A stretch of DNA of 64,000 nucleotides from assembly GCA_015056175.1 (NCBI GenBank), contig SVGT01000001.1, forward strand, positions 1 through 64,000. Direction: 5' to 3'. Positions 18,697-27,008 of the stretch are shown here, piece by piece. The notes below the pieces were generated by a model. That model did not search any database and had not been told where the DNA came from. It saw only the letters and a list, made by a program, of their open reading frames with translations. Positions within the stretch are counted from its first letter, which is position 1, and every line of letters begins with the position of its first letter. The stretch is from Clostridiales bacterium. Lineage in GTDB: Bacteria > Bacillota > Clostridia > Christensenellales > Aristaeellaceae. Made by a program: the position numbers and the translations under genes.

Positions 18697-18768
18697 CTGC
18701 GGGCTCCCGTCAATTTCCGCAAAAACCGGGAGCTGACGGGAACCCGCAGCGGGGGAATACTCCCCCGC
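18697..18768 (-). promoter_or_regulatory. Two consecutive intercistronic stem-loops 3' of the solute-binding protein gene
   Basis: ctgcgggctcccgtca (18697-18712) / tgacgggaacccgcag (18734-18749), and gcggggg (18749-18755) / cccccgc (18762-18768). Confidence 0.7.
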
Positions 18769-18792
18769 CGCGGTACAAAAGGTTTGAATAAA

Positions 18793-20868
18793 TTACTGGG
18801 CCAGACCCTGATAGTATTCCACCAGACGGTCCCAGGCGCGCTGCTTGAGGGCCAGGTACTGCTTGCCGCCCATCACTTCGGCCACATAGTTGGCGGAGGT
18901 TTCGGCGTCAGACATGCCTTCCACAGCGTAGCCGTTCACGATCTGATCGATGAACAGGTTCTGCTTGCCCTTGGCTTCGTTGAACTTTTCGGACAGATCA
19001 GCATATTCGTTGATCATGTTGTTTTCAACGGTGGTGTTGGGCAGCACGGTGGGCACGGAGGTGTACCAGGGATTCTCGGTGATGGCCAGTTCGGGATGCT
19101 TGATGGTACCCAGACCGATGGCCACGGAGATCTTGCCGGCGCCTTCCTTGCCGACTTCATGGGTGCACTGATACTCGAAAGCCTGGCTCTTGGCAAAGGA
19201 CAGCGTGGAGCCCAGGAACTGACGGGCATAGTTGGTGTAGTTGCCGGAGGCCTTCTCCCACAGTTCGGCGAAGGTAGCGTCGGCGATGACGGGCATGGGC
19301 TGACCGTTGAAGTTGAAGGTCACATACTCGCCGTTTTCCATCTTGATGAAAGCATCGGGGCCGTAGGACATGAGAATCATGCCTTCGGGAGAGTAAGCGT
19401 AGTCGATCAGCTTCAGGGCGGCATTCAGCTTGTCAGGATTGCCTTCCACGCCGGCCACGGAGATGCCCCAGCCGTCCACCTTAACGGAACGCCAGGATTC
19501 GGTGAAGCGCATGAACACGCCGCCTTCGGTGCCGTCATACCACTTGGCCACGGGAACCATGACAGCCATGTACTTTTCGCCGTCCTGCAGGGCGGTTTCG
19601 TTGTACACGGTCTGGGTCTGGTTGTAGTCATAGTGCATGAAGCCCAGGTCGTTTTCCAGATAGGTCTTGGTGCTTTCTTCGGCAGTTTCCAGGAACGCCT
19701 TGGAGACCAGGCCTTCCTTGGCCATTTCGTTCAGCTTTTCCATGGCGGCAAAGGCTTCCGCATCCTGACGGGCGTCACGGAGCTTGCCTTCAGCGTCGAT
19801 CCACAGAGAATCCTGACGGGATTCCAGACCGCGGACGCCAAACAGGGTACCGGCGAAGCGCTTCATATCCACGCGGCGCTGGTTGTTGTTGTCTTCACGG
19901 GAGAAGAGGCCCTGCACGGAATCGGTGCCGTTGAGGGTCTGGGGGTTGGCCACGACGCAGCGCAGCAGCGCCACCAGTTCGTCAGCGTCCCAGGCAGCGT
20001 TCTGACCGATGAACAGGTTGGAGCGCTGGGTGCCGTAGTAGCCGTTGTAGGCGGTGTCGATGTAGGCACGCAGCATGTTGACGGCGGCCACACCGTCCAG
20101 TTCGCCGGCGGCGTTCATCTTGGCAACGATGTTGCCGGCAGCGTCATAATCCTTGGTGACCTTTTCGACAGCGGTGCCTTCCAGGTTCACCACGTCCACT
20201 TCCACCTTGCCTTCGGTGGGCATGTAGGGGGTGTAAACAGGAGCAGCCAGCTTGTTGGAAGCATCGGCAGCAAATTCGCCTTCGCCGTCCAGGAGCTTGG
20301 CCACCCAGTCAACGCGCATCAGAGGCATACGCTCGATGTCGTTCACGCCGTCAAAGTAGGGGCTGAAGTAGATGGCGCCGGTGGTGGTGTTGCCGGTGAT
20401 GGACAGACGCACGATGGGGTTGGCTTCCAGATAAGCCTTGAAGTTGGGCATCTGATCCAGATACTGGGCAATGTTCACGATGGAGCCGGCTTCGCCGTAC
20501 TCGGTCAGCTTGGAAGCGGTGCCGGAGAGCATATCCACTTCGTCCAGGCGTTCTTTCCAGAAGTCGAATTCGTTGGTAGCGCTGTTGCCCTGATACAGGT
20601 TTTCAAACACAACGCCCAGGTCATTCTGCACTTCCACCCAGGTGGGCTTCAGATCGCCGGTGTGATAGGTGATGCCGTCGGCCAGGGTCACGCCTTCGCC
20701 GGCAACGCTGGCGTCAAAGAACAGACCGGTCTTGGCGCTGTTGTAGCCGGTGGCCATGCGCAGCACGGTGCCTTCGGCATAGGGCAGGGCAGTCTCAGCG
20801 ACCGCCGTGGCGGCGAACATGGTGACAACCATCATGATCGCGACCAGCAAAGAAAGGGTACGCTTCAT
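18793..20868 (-). CDS. Large ABC transporter extracellular solute-binding protein
   Basis: MKRTLSLLVAIMMVVTMFAATAVAETALPYAEG signal peptide (SPase I-like AVA-E, no lipobox Cys); SBP-type composition; flanked by two permeases. Confidence 0.8.
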   Translation of the reverse strand: MKRTLSLLVAIMMVVTMFAATAVAETALPYAEGTVLRMATGYNSAKTGLFFDASVAGEGVTLADGITYHTGDLKPTWVEVQNDLGVVFENLYQGNSATNEFDFWKERLDEVDMLSGTASKLTEYGEAGSIVNIAQYLDQMPNFKAYLEANPIVRLSITGNTTTGAIYFSPYFDGVNDIERMPLMRVDWVAKLLDGEGEFAADASNKLAAPVYTPYMPTEGKVEVDVVNLEGTAVEKVTKDYDAAGNIVAKMNAAGELDGVAAVNMLRAYIDTAYNGYYGTQRSNLFIGQNAAWDADELVALLRCVVANPQTLNGTDSVQGLFSREDNNNQRRVDMKRFAGTLFGVRGLESRQDSLWIDAEGKLRDARQDAEAFAAMEKLNEMAKEGLVSKAFLETAEESTKTYLENDLGFMHYDYNQTQTVYNETALQDGEKYMAVMVPVAKWYDGTEGGVFMRFTESWRSVKVDGWGISVAGVEGNPDKLNAALKLIDYAYSPEGMILMSYGPDAFIKMENGEYVTFNFNGQPMPVIADATFAELWEKASGNYTNYARQFLGSTLSFAKSQAFEYQCTHEVGKEGAGKISVAIGLGTIKHPELAITENPWYTSVPTVLPNTTVENNMINEYADLSEKFNEAKGKQNLFIDQIVNGYAVEGMSDAETSANYVAEVMGGKQYLALKQRAWDRLVEYYQGLAQ

Positions 20869-20954
20869 AGAGTTTTCCTCCTTTTTTTGTCACCGGTTCC
20901 TCCCGGTGCATAGAACGTATTTATGTTCACCGGCCACAGCCGGGAAACATCGCA

Positions 20955-21845
20955 TTATTCCTTCACACCGCCCATATTCACGCCCTTGGCGAAATATTTC
21001 TGGATGAAGGGGTAGATGATGAGGATGGGTACGATGGAGCACACGATCAGCGCGTAGATCACGCTGTCGGAAGAAAAGATCTCATTCCAGCCCGCCATGG
21101 CCTCTGGGTCGGTGTATTCCTCCAGACGCAGACGGATAAACACCTGCAGGGGATGCTCGTTGGAGTTGGAGATCATCTGCCTGGCCCAGAAATAGCCGTT
21201 CCAGCGGGAAATGGCAAAGAACAGCGCGACCGTGGCAATGGTGCTTTTGCACATGGGGATGTAGACCTTTTTGAGTACCTGGAATTCGGTGGCGCCGTCC
21301 ACAACGGCCGCCTCCTCAATCTCACTGGGCACGCCCTCAAAGGCATTGCGCAGAAGGATGATGTTCATGGCCGCCATACCCATGGCGATGACCACCAGCC
21401 ACTTATCGTCCGTGATGCCCATGGCGTTGAAGGCCGCCTTGGTATCCAGGTAGTTCAGGTACTGAGGCACAAGGCCTGCCGAAAACAGCATGGTGAATAC
21501 CAGGAAAAAGTTAAAGAACCTGCGGAACAACAGCCTTTTTTTGGACAGCGCATAGGCGCCCAGGATGGCCACCAGCAGCGCCCACACCGTGCCGTAGAAG
21601 GTGAGGAACAGCGTGTTGGAATAGGCGTTCCAGAACATGTTGTCGTTAAACATGCGGCCAAAGGCCTCAAACTGGATATCCTTGGGGAAGAGCACCACTT
21701 CGCCGTAGTCCACCGCATGGCCGCCGCTGATGGAGGCGGAGATGGCATACAGGAAGGGGTACAGGCACAGGAGCGCAAACAGGGACAGCAGCGTGTAGCT
21801 GATCACCTTGAAGATCATTTCCGAGGTTTCAAGCTTTCTTTTCAT
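20955..21845 (-). CDS. Carbohydrate ABC transporter permease (LplC/YtcP-like)
   Basis: EAAVVDGATEFQVLKKVYIPMCKSTIATVALFFAISRWNGYF EAA-loop. Confidence 0.88.
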   Translation of the reverse strand: MKRKLETSEMIFKVISYTLLSLFALLCLYPFLYAISASISGGHAVDYGEVVLFPKDIQFEAFGRMFNDNMFWNAYSNTLFLTFYGTVWALLVAILGAYALSKKRLLFRRFFNFFLVFTMLFSAGLVPQYLNYLDTKAAFNAMGITDDKWLVVIAMGMAAMNIILLRNAFEGVPSEIEEAAVVDGATEFQVLKKVYIPMCKSTIATVALFFAISRWNGYFWARQMISNSNEHPLQVFIRLRLEEYTDPEAMAGWNEIFSSDSVIYALIVCSIVPILIIYPFIQKYFAKGVNMGGVKE

Positions 21846-21857
21846 ACGTCAGCCCCC

Positions 21858-22910
21858 TTAATAGAGCGAGGTATCGCTGGCCTTGCGGGCGATGGTATTG
21901 GCGGAAATGACCAGCAGCATGCCGATTACGTTGTTGAGCATTTCGGCTGCGGCGGCAAGACCCTTCTGGGTGCCCTGCAGGCCGTAGCGCTGGGCAAAGG
22001 TGGAAACCACGTCGGCCGTCATATAGGTGTTGGTGTTGTAGAGCAGCAGCACCTTTTCATAGCCGATGTTGAGAAGGGAGCCGATGCGGGTGATGAGCAT
22101 GATCACGATGGTGGACAGAATGGAGGGCAATACCACATAGCGCATCTGGGCCATTTTGCTGGCGCCGTCGATCTGCGCCGCCTCATAGCTGGTGGGCGAA
22201 ATGGCGATGATAGCCGCAAAGTACACGATGGAATCGTAGCCGGCGCCCTCCCAGATACCGGAGATCTGGTAGATGGCGCGGAAATAATCCGGATTGTTGA
22301 GCAGACCTGCGTTGGCCACTTCTGCGGAAACGATGCCAAGGGAGGAAAGCGCCTGGGAAATGATGCCCATGCTGGAGGTCAGAGAGCCCTGCTTGACCAG
22401 CATGGTCACAAGGCTGGTCATGATGACCGTGGACATGAACTTGGGCAGATAAGTCAGCACCTGACAGGTGCTGCGCACGATATTGGAGCGGATCTCGTTG
22501 AAAAACAGCGCCAGGATGATGGGCATGGGAAAGCCGAAGCACAGCCCGTAGAAGCTGAGCAGGAAGGTGTTTCTCAGCGCGCGCCAGAAATCGGAGGACA
22601 GACTGTCGCCGCCCACCAGCAGCCGCCTGAAGTAGGAAAAACCGGAAAACAATTGATCGCTTACCGGCAGCACCTCGTCCGGCACCTTAAAGCAGCCCAG
22701 CAGCTCATACATGGGCAAATAGCGCCACAGCAGGAACACCAGCAGCATGGGAATGAGCATCACATACAGACGCCAGTCCTTGGCCACCGTGCGCGCCACA
22801 TGACGGAAAGCGTGCTTTTCCACGTCATCACGGACCAATTGCTCCGGATTTTCGCGGTATACGCCCGTCTGCTCGTCATAAATGAGAAAATCGGATGCCT
22901 TTGCGCTCAT
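21858..22910 (-). CDS. Carbohydrate ABC transporter permease (LplB/YteP-like)
   Basis: MSAKASDFLIYDEQTG...; EAAQIDGASKMAQMRYVVLPSILSTIVIMLI EAA-loop; start at 22910 (upstream ORF-track extension is off-frame artefact). Confidence 0.88.
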   Translation of the reverse strand: MSAKASDFLIYDEQTGVYRENPEQLVRDDVEKHAFRHVARTVAKDWRLYVMLIPMLLVFLLWRYLPMYELLGCFKVPDEVLPVSDQLFSGFSYFRRLLVGGDSLSSDFWRALRNTFLLSFYGLCFGFPMPIILALFFNEIRSNIVRSTCQVLTYLPKFMSTVIMTSLVTMLVKQGSLTSSMGIISQALSSLGIVSAEVANAGLLNNPDYFRAIYQISGIWEGAGYDSIVYFAAIIAISPTSYEAAQIDGASKMAQMRYVVLPSILSTIVIMLITRIGSLLNIGYEKVLLLYNTNTYMTADVVSTFAQRYGLQGTQKGLAAAAEMLNNVIGMLLVISANTIARKASDTSLY

Positions 22911-23506
22911 ACATCCATCCCCCTTGCATTTGCTCTTTCCCGTTTCATTTCTTCCTGCACGCGCAGAAGGTAGTGCTTCTGCTCCTCCAGCACGCCGTCC
23001 AGACGGCGGGTGATCCACACCACCAGTACGGCAAACAGGGTGCTTAGAATATCGGTGGTGAAAAACATCATGCACACGTCTGCCTGATAGCCCATCAGCC
23101 CTGCCAGCAGCGCCCGGCCGGCCTGCATGCTCAGCGAGAACAGGCAGCCGTACAGCATGCACCAAAGCACGCTGCTCTTCAGGCGCATCCAGCGCTTCTT
23201 CCGCACCATCAGGTACAGCACGCCGCAAAACAGATTGCCCAGCACGTAGATCAGGTACTGCTCCCCCTGCGCGCCGGACGCCATACAGAAAACCAGTGCG
23301 CCAAGCGCGGCGGGAACCAAGGCATACAGTCCCCAGCGAACCATGACCACGGCGCATACCGCAGCCGTCAGGGACAAGGTGTACATTTCCTTGGGAAACC
23401 AGATGCGGCTTCCCAGTACAACCAGCACTTCCGGCAGGCACAAAAGCAGCGTGAATATGCCAAGATCCAGCGCCCTGTACTGTTTAAGCGTCATCTGCCT
23501 GCTCAT
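22907..23506 (-). CDS. Uncharacterised integral membrane protein (about 6 TM), first gene of ABC operon
   Basis: MSRQMTLKQYRALDLGIFTLLLCLPEVLVVLG...; 4-nt overlap with permease gene. Confidence 0.6.
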   Translation of the reverse strand: MSRQMTLKQYRALDLGIFTLLLCLPEVLVVLGSRIWFPKEMYTLSLTAAVCAVVMVRWGLYALVPAALGALVFCMASGAQGEQYLIYVLGNLFCGVLYLMVRKKRWMRLKSSVLWCMLYGCLFSLSMQAGRALLAGLMGYQADVCMMFFTTDILSTLFAVLVVWITRRLDGVLEEQKHYLLRVQEEMKRERANARGMDV

Positions 23507-23610
23507 CTACGCCTCCGTCCAAGATGGACTTTTTTCGAAGTCGCATATCGGTTTTGTTCATTGATTTCCACCGAAAAACAGTCGTATTTACATTCCTTTT
23601 CAACCTTATT

Positions 23611-23639
23611 GTACATATACAGCCATTTTCGGTACATAT
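23611..23639. promoter_or_regulatory. Direct repeat GTACATAT x2, 21 bp apart (candidate AraC-type operator)
   Basis: gtacatat at 23611-23618 and 23632-23639, in divergent intergenic region. Confidence 0.45.
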
Positions 23640-23746
23640 CCAAAACATATTACTTTATACACATTTCCGACATTTTGGCACTTGCGCCTGCACTTATTGG
23701 ACAAATACGCTATAATACGGATATCAGCTATACAGGAAGTGATCCC

Positions 23747-24607
23747 ATGAAATGGCATGTACAGCCAGGAGATAACCTGCAATTGCTCTTTGACCGCCTG
23801 TCCCCCCACGATACCGTCCACCTGCACGCAGGCACATACCGGCAAAAGGCCATGCTGCGCGTCCCCCACGTTACGCTGGAGGGCGAGGGCATGGATAAAA
23901 CCCTGATCTGCCATGACGATTATGCACAGAAAAAGGATGAACAGGGACGGGAATACAACACCTTCCGCACCTGGACGCTGGCCATCTGCGCAGATCATGT
24001 GACGGTGCGCAATCTCTCCGTGGTCAACGACGCCGGAAACCCGAAGGAGAAAGGCCAGGAAGTAGCCCTGAGCGTGCTTGGCGACCGTTTTGAAATGGAA
24101 AACTGCCGCCTTGCCTCCACGCAGGATACCCTGTTTGCAGGCCCGCTTCCGCCCGACCTGATCCAGCGGTACGAGGGCTTCCTGTCTGCGCCCCTCCGCT
24201 CGCCAGGTCCCTTTGCCCAGCGCTATGCCCATTGCCTCATCGAGGGCTCGGTGGATTTTATTTTCGGCTGTGCGGATGCACGTTTTGAGCAATGCGAGAT
24301 CCGCTCCGTATTTGACGGGCGGCACGGCGGCTATGTAGCGGCGCCCGCCCATCCCCGGAATTGGGACAGGGGCTTTGTGTTTGACAGGTGCCGCTTTACC
24401 TGCGATGAAAAGGTGGCGCACCGGAGCATTTATCTGGCCCGGCCTTGGCGGGATTACGGCCTGAGCGTTTTCAAAGACTGCACCTACGGCCCCCACATCC
24501 ATCCGGACGGCTTTGACAAATGGAACGATACCTCCCGGGATCAGACCTGCCGCTTTTTTGAAACGCCCTGTGTTCCCGGGCGCGTCCCGTGGATCAACCG
24601 GTCATAA
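23747..24607 (+). CDS. Pectinesterase (CE8), cytoplasmic (no signal peptide)
   Basis: VHLHAGTY, STQDTLFAGP, CLIEGSVDFIFGCADARFEQC, ARPWRDYG; ATG 23747 with aggaag RBS. Confidence 0.88.
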   Translation: MKWHVQPGDNLQLLFDRLSPHDTVHLHAGTYRQKAMLRVPHVTLEGEGMDKTLICHDDYAQKKDEQGREYNTFRTWTLAICADHVTVRNLSVVNDAGNPKEKGQEVALSVLGDRFEMENCRLASTQDTLFAGPLPPDLIQRYEGFLSAPLRSPGPFAQRYAHCLIEGSVDFIFGCADARFEQCEIRSVFDGRHGGYVAAPAHPRNWDRGFVFDRCRFTCDEKVAHRSIYLARPWRDYGLSVFKDCTYGPHIHPDGFDKWNDTSRDQTCRFFETPCVPGRVPWINRS

Positions 24608-24620
24608 ACGCATAAAGCAA

Positions 24621-24650
24621 AACGCGCGGAAAATGTCCGCGCGTTTTTTT
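24621..24650 (+). terminator. Rho-independent terminator
   Basis: aacgcgcgga-aaatg-tccgcgcgtt-ttttt. Confidence 0.9.
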
Positions 24651-24652
24651 GA

Positions 24653-25510
24653 TCAAAGGCCGTCGTAAACATCCCGGATGAACCGGCGGCATTTTTCCGC
24701 ATTGGTATCATCCGTGTTTTCAAGCGTGGCCTGAATATAAGGCTTCCTGGCCTTCATAAAGCGCAGGATGGAGGTGTAATCCATTTCCCCCGTGCCCGCC
24801 GCCACATTGAGAAACTTCCCGTTTTCCCTTCTGAAATCCTTGATATGCACCATGGCGATATAAGGGCACAGCTTCTCCATGGCATCGCCGATGATGCGCT
24901 CCCTGTCGTCGCAGTTATCCACTCCCAGCAGATTGACAGGATCCAGAATGATGCGCAGATTGGGGCTTTGAATCGCCTTAAGCATCTCCAGGGCCTTATC
25001 CGCATCGTAGACGATATGCGTCCACACAGGCTCAATGGCAAAGGTCACGCCCTGTGCTTCCGCATAGGCCGCCACGTCTGCGGCGTTGCGCACAAAGGTA
25101 TCAAAGGCGTCTTTGGTGCGGGTGTTGCGGTCGGGCTTGTTTTCCCGGTTGGGATTGCCCGTTTCGGTGCCCACCATGGCGGCGCCCGCCGCACGCGCCA
25201 CGCGGAGCGACCCGTAATAGCGCTGCTTGAATACCTCCAGCTGCGCATCATCCGGCGTAGCCAGGTTCATATAGCAGCCCAGCACCGAAATATCCAGGTC
25301 ATTTTTTGCAAACACCCTGCGAAAATAGTGACCCATGCCCTCGTGCATGGTTTCACCCTCGAAGCGGACGCCGGCGATCACCTTCTGCGGCGCCAGATGC
25401 ACACAGGAAAACCCTTCCTCCCGGGCGCGGGCCGCTCTCTTTTCCAGCGTCTGCTCTTCTTTCCCTTTGGTGGTGTTCACGTCATGCAGACGAATTCCGA
25501 TCTGAATCAT
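24653..25510 (-). CDS. Sugar phosphate isomerase/epimerase (xylose isomerase-like TIM barrel)
   Basis: IEPVWTHIVYDADKALEML, ILDPVNLLGVDN, MVHIKDF. Confidence 0.75.
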   Translation of the reverse strand: MIQIGIRLHDVNTTKGKEEQTLEKRAARAREEGFSCVHLAPQKVIAGVRFEGETMHEGMGHYFRRVFAKNDLDISVLGCYMNLATPDDAQLEVFKQRYYGSLRVARAAGAAMVGTETGNPNRENKPDRNTRTKDAFDTFVRNAADVAAYAEAQGVTFAIEPVWTHIVYDADKALEMLKAIQSPNLRIILDPVNLLGVDNCDDRERIIGDAMEKLCPYIAMVHIKDFRRENGKFLNVAAGTGEMDYTSILRFMKARKPYIQATLENTDDTNAEKCRRFIRDVYDGL

Positions 25511-25520
25511 ACAATCTCCT

Positions 25521-26999
25521 TTACAGCGTCACGCCATCCTTGAAAATAGCAATGCCCCGGCAGCCGTTTATTTCGCCCACAGTCTTCTTGCCGCCGGCAT
25601 ATTCCAGCACAGCCTCCAGCAGCCTTTCGCCTGCCGCAGGAATGCTTTCGCCCTCCGCAACGGTGCCGGCGTTAAAATCCATCCAGCCTTTTTTGTGGGT
25701 AAACAAACGGCTGTTGGTGGCGATCTTCACCGTAGGCGCAGGTGCGCCAAAGGGCGTGCCCCGCCCCGTGGTAAAGAGGATCAGGTGGGCGCCGGCAGCC
25801 GTGAGCGCCGTAGCGCTGACCAGATCGTTGCCCGGGCCGGTAAGCAGGTTAAGACCGGGCGTTACGCCCCGCTCCCCGTAGCCGATCACGTCCGAGACGG
25901 GCGCAGAGCCGCCCTTTTGCACGCAGCCCAGGGATTTATCCTCCAGCGTGGTAATGCCGCCTGCCTTGTTGCCGGGCGACGGATTCTCATACACCACCTG
26001 ATTGTGGCTCACATAATACTGCTTAAAGCCGTTGACCATGTCCACGGTCTTTTGGAATACCTGATCATCCTTCGCCCTGTCCATCAGCAGCGTTTCCGCG
26101 CCGAACATTTCGGGCACCTCGGTGAGGATGGTGCTGCCGCCCATGGCGATGAGCAGATCGCTAAAGGCGCCCACGCAGGGATTGGCCGTGATACCGGACA
26201 GGCCGTCCGAGCCGCCGCACTTCATGCCGATGATCAGTCTGGATGCGGGAAGCGGCTGCCGGCGGAAGGTCTGTGCATATTGGGACAGCTCCTCAAGGAG
26301 CGCGGCGCCCGCTTCGTATTCATCCTCCACATCCTGACAGCACAGAAATTTGACCCGTTTTTCATCCCATGCGCCCAACTCCTGCTTAAACTGCTCCATG
26401 GTCAGGTTTTCGCACCCCAGCGACAACACCAGCACGCCGCCTGCATTGGGATGGCGGCTCAGCGCACACAAAAGCCTGCGGGTGTTTTCATGATCCTCGC
26501 CCATCTGGCTGCAGCCGTAGGGATGGGTAAAGGTATGCAGCCCTTCCACGCTCCCCTGCACCAGGTGCTGATTGTCCCTGACCAGCTTTTCCGCCACGGA
26601 ATTGACACACCCGACAGTGGGGATGATCCAGATCTCGTTGCGCACGCCCACGCTGCCGTCTGCCCGGAGGAAGCCCATAAACTCCCTGCCGCAAACCTCG
26701 GGCAGCGGATAGCGCACCGGATTGTATGTATATTCCAGTTCGCCGGACAGATTGGTTTTCACATTATGGGTATGCACCCACTGACCGGGCGCAATATCCT
26801 GCGTGGCATGACCGATGGGAAAGCCGTATTTACGCACGTTTTCTCCGGCACCAATGGCGCACAGCGCGATTTTATGGCCCTGGGCAATCTCCTCAAGCGC
26901 CGTTACCGTTACTTTTCCCGCCGTCACGCTCTCCCCTTTTGCAATGGGCGAAAGCGCCACGGCCACATGATCGTTGGGATGGATTTTAATGGCCTTCAT
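25521..26999 (-). CDS. uxaA: Altronate dehydratase
   Basis: MKAIKIHPNDHVAVALSPIAKGE; HTFTHPYGCSQMGEDHENTRRLL; GMKCGGSDGLSGITANP. Confidence 0.92.
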   Translation of the reverse strand: MKAIKIHPNDHVAVALSPIAKGESVTAGKVTVTALEEIAQGHKIALCAIGAGENVRKYGFPIGHATQDIAPGQWVHTHNVKTNLSGELEYTYNPVRYPLPEVCGREFMGFLRADGSVGVRNEIWIIPTVGCVNSVAEKLVRDNQHLVQGSVEGLHTFTHPYGCSQMGEDHENTRRLLCALSRHPNAGGVLVLSLGCENLTMEQFKQELGAWDEKRVKFLCCQDVEDEYEAGAALLEELSQYAQTFRRQPLPASRLIIGMKCGGSDGLSGITANPCVGAFSDLLIAMGGSTILTEVPEMFGAETLLMDRAKDDQVFQKTVDMVNGFKQYYVSHNQVVYENPSPGNKAGGITTLEDKSLGCVQKGGSAPVSDVIGYGERGVTPGLNLLTGPGNDLVSATALTAAGAHLILFTTGRGTPFGAPAPTVKIATNSRLFTHKKGWMDFNAGTVAEGESIPAAGERLLEAVLEYAGGKKTVGEINGCRGIAIFKDGVTL

Positions 27000-27008
27000 A
27001 CTGCCTCC

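Noticed and set aside
18784-20913. 709-aa plus-strand ORF antisense to the SBP gene
   Set aside because: Opposite strand carries a signal peptide and SBP features; the translation is a Gly/His/Val-rich antisense artefact.
21153-22973. 606-aa plus-strand ORF
   Set aside because: Antisense to two ABC permeases with EAA loops.
22911-23441. N-terminal 176 aa of the 527-aa ORF-track entry
   Set aside because: Off-frame overlap with the 6-TM membrane gene; permease start at 22910 (MSAKASDFLIYDEQTG) fits better.
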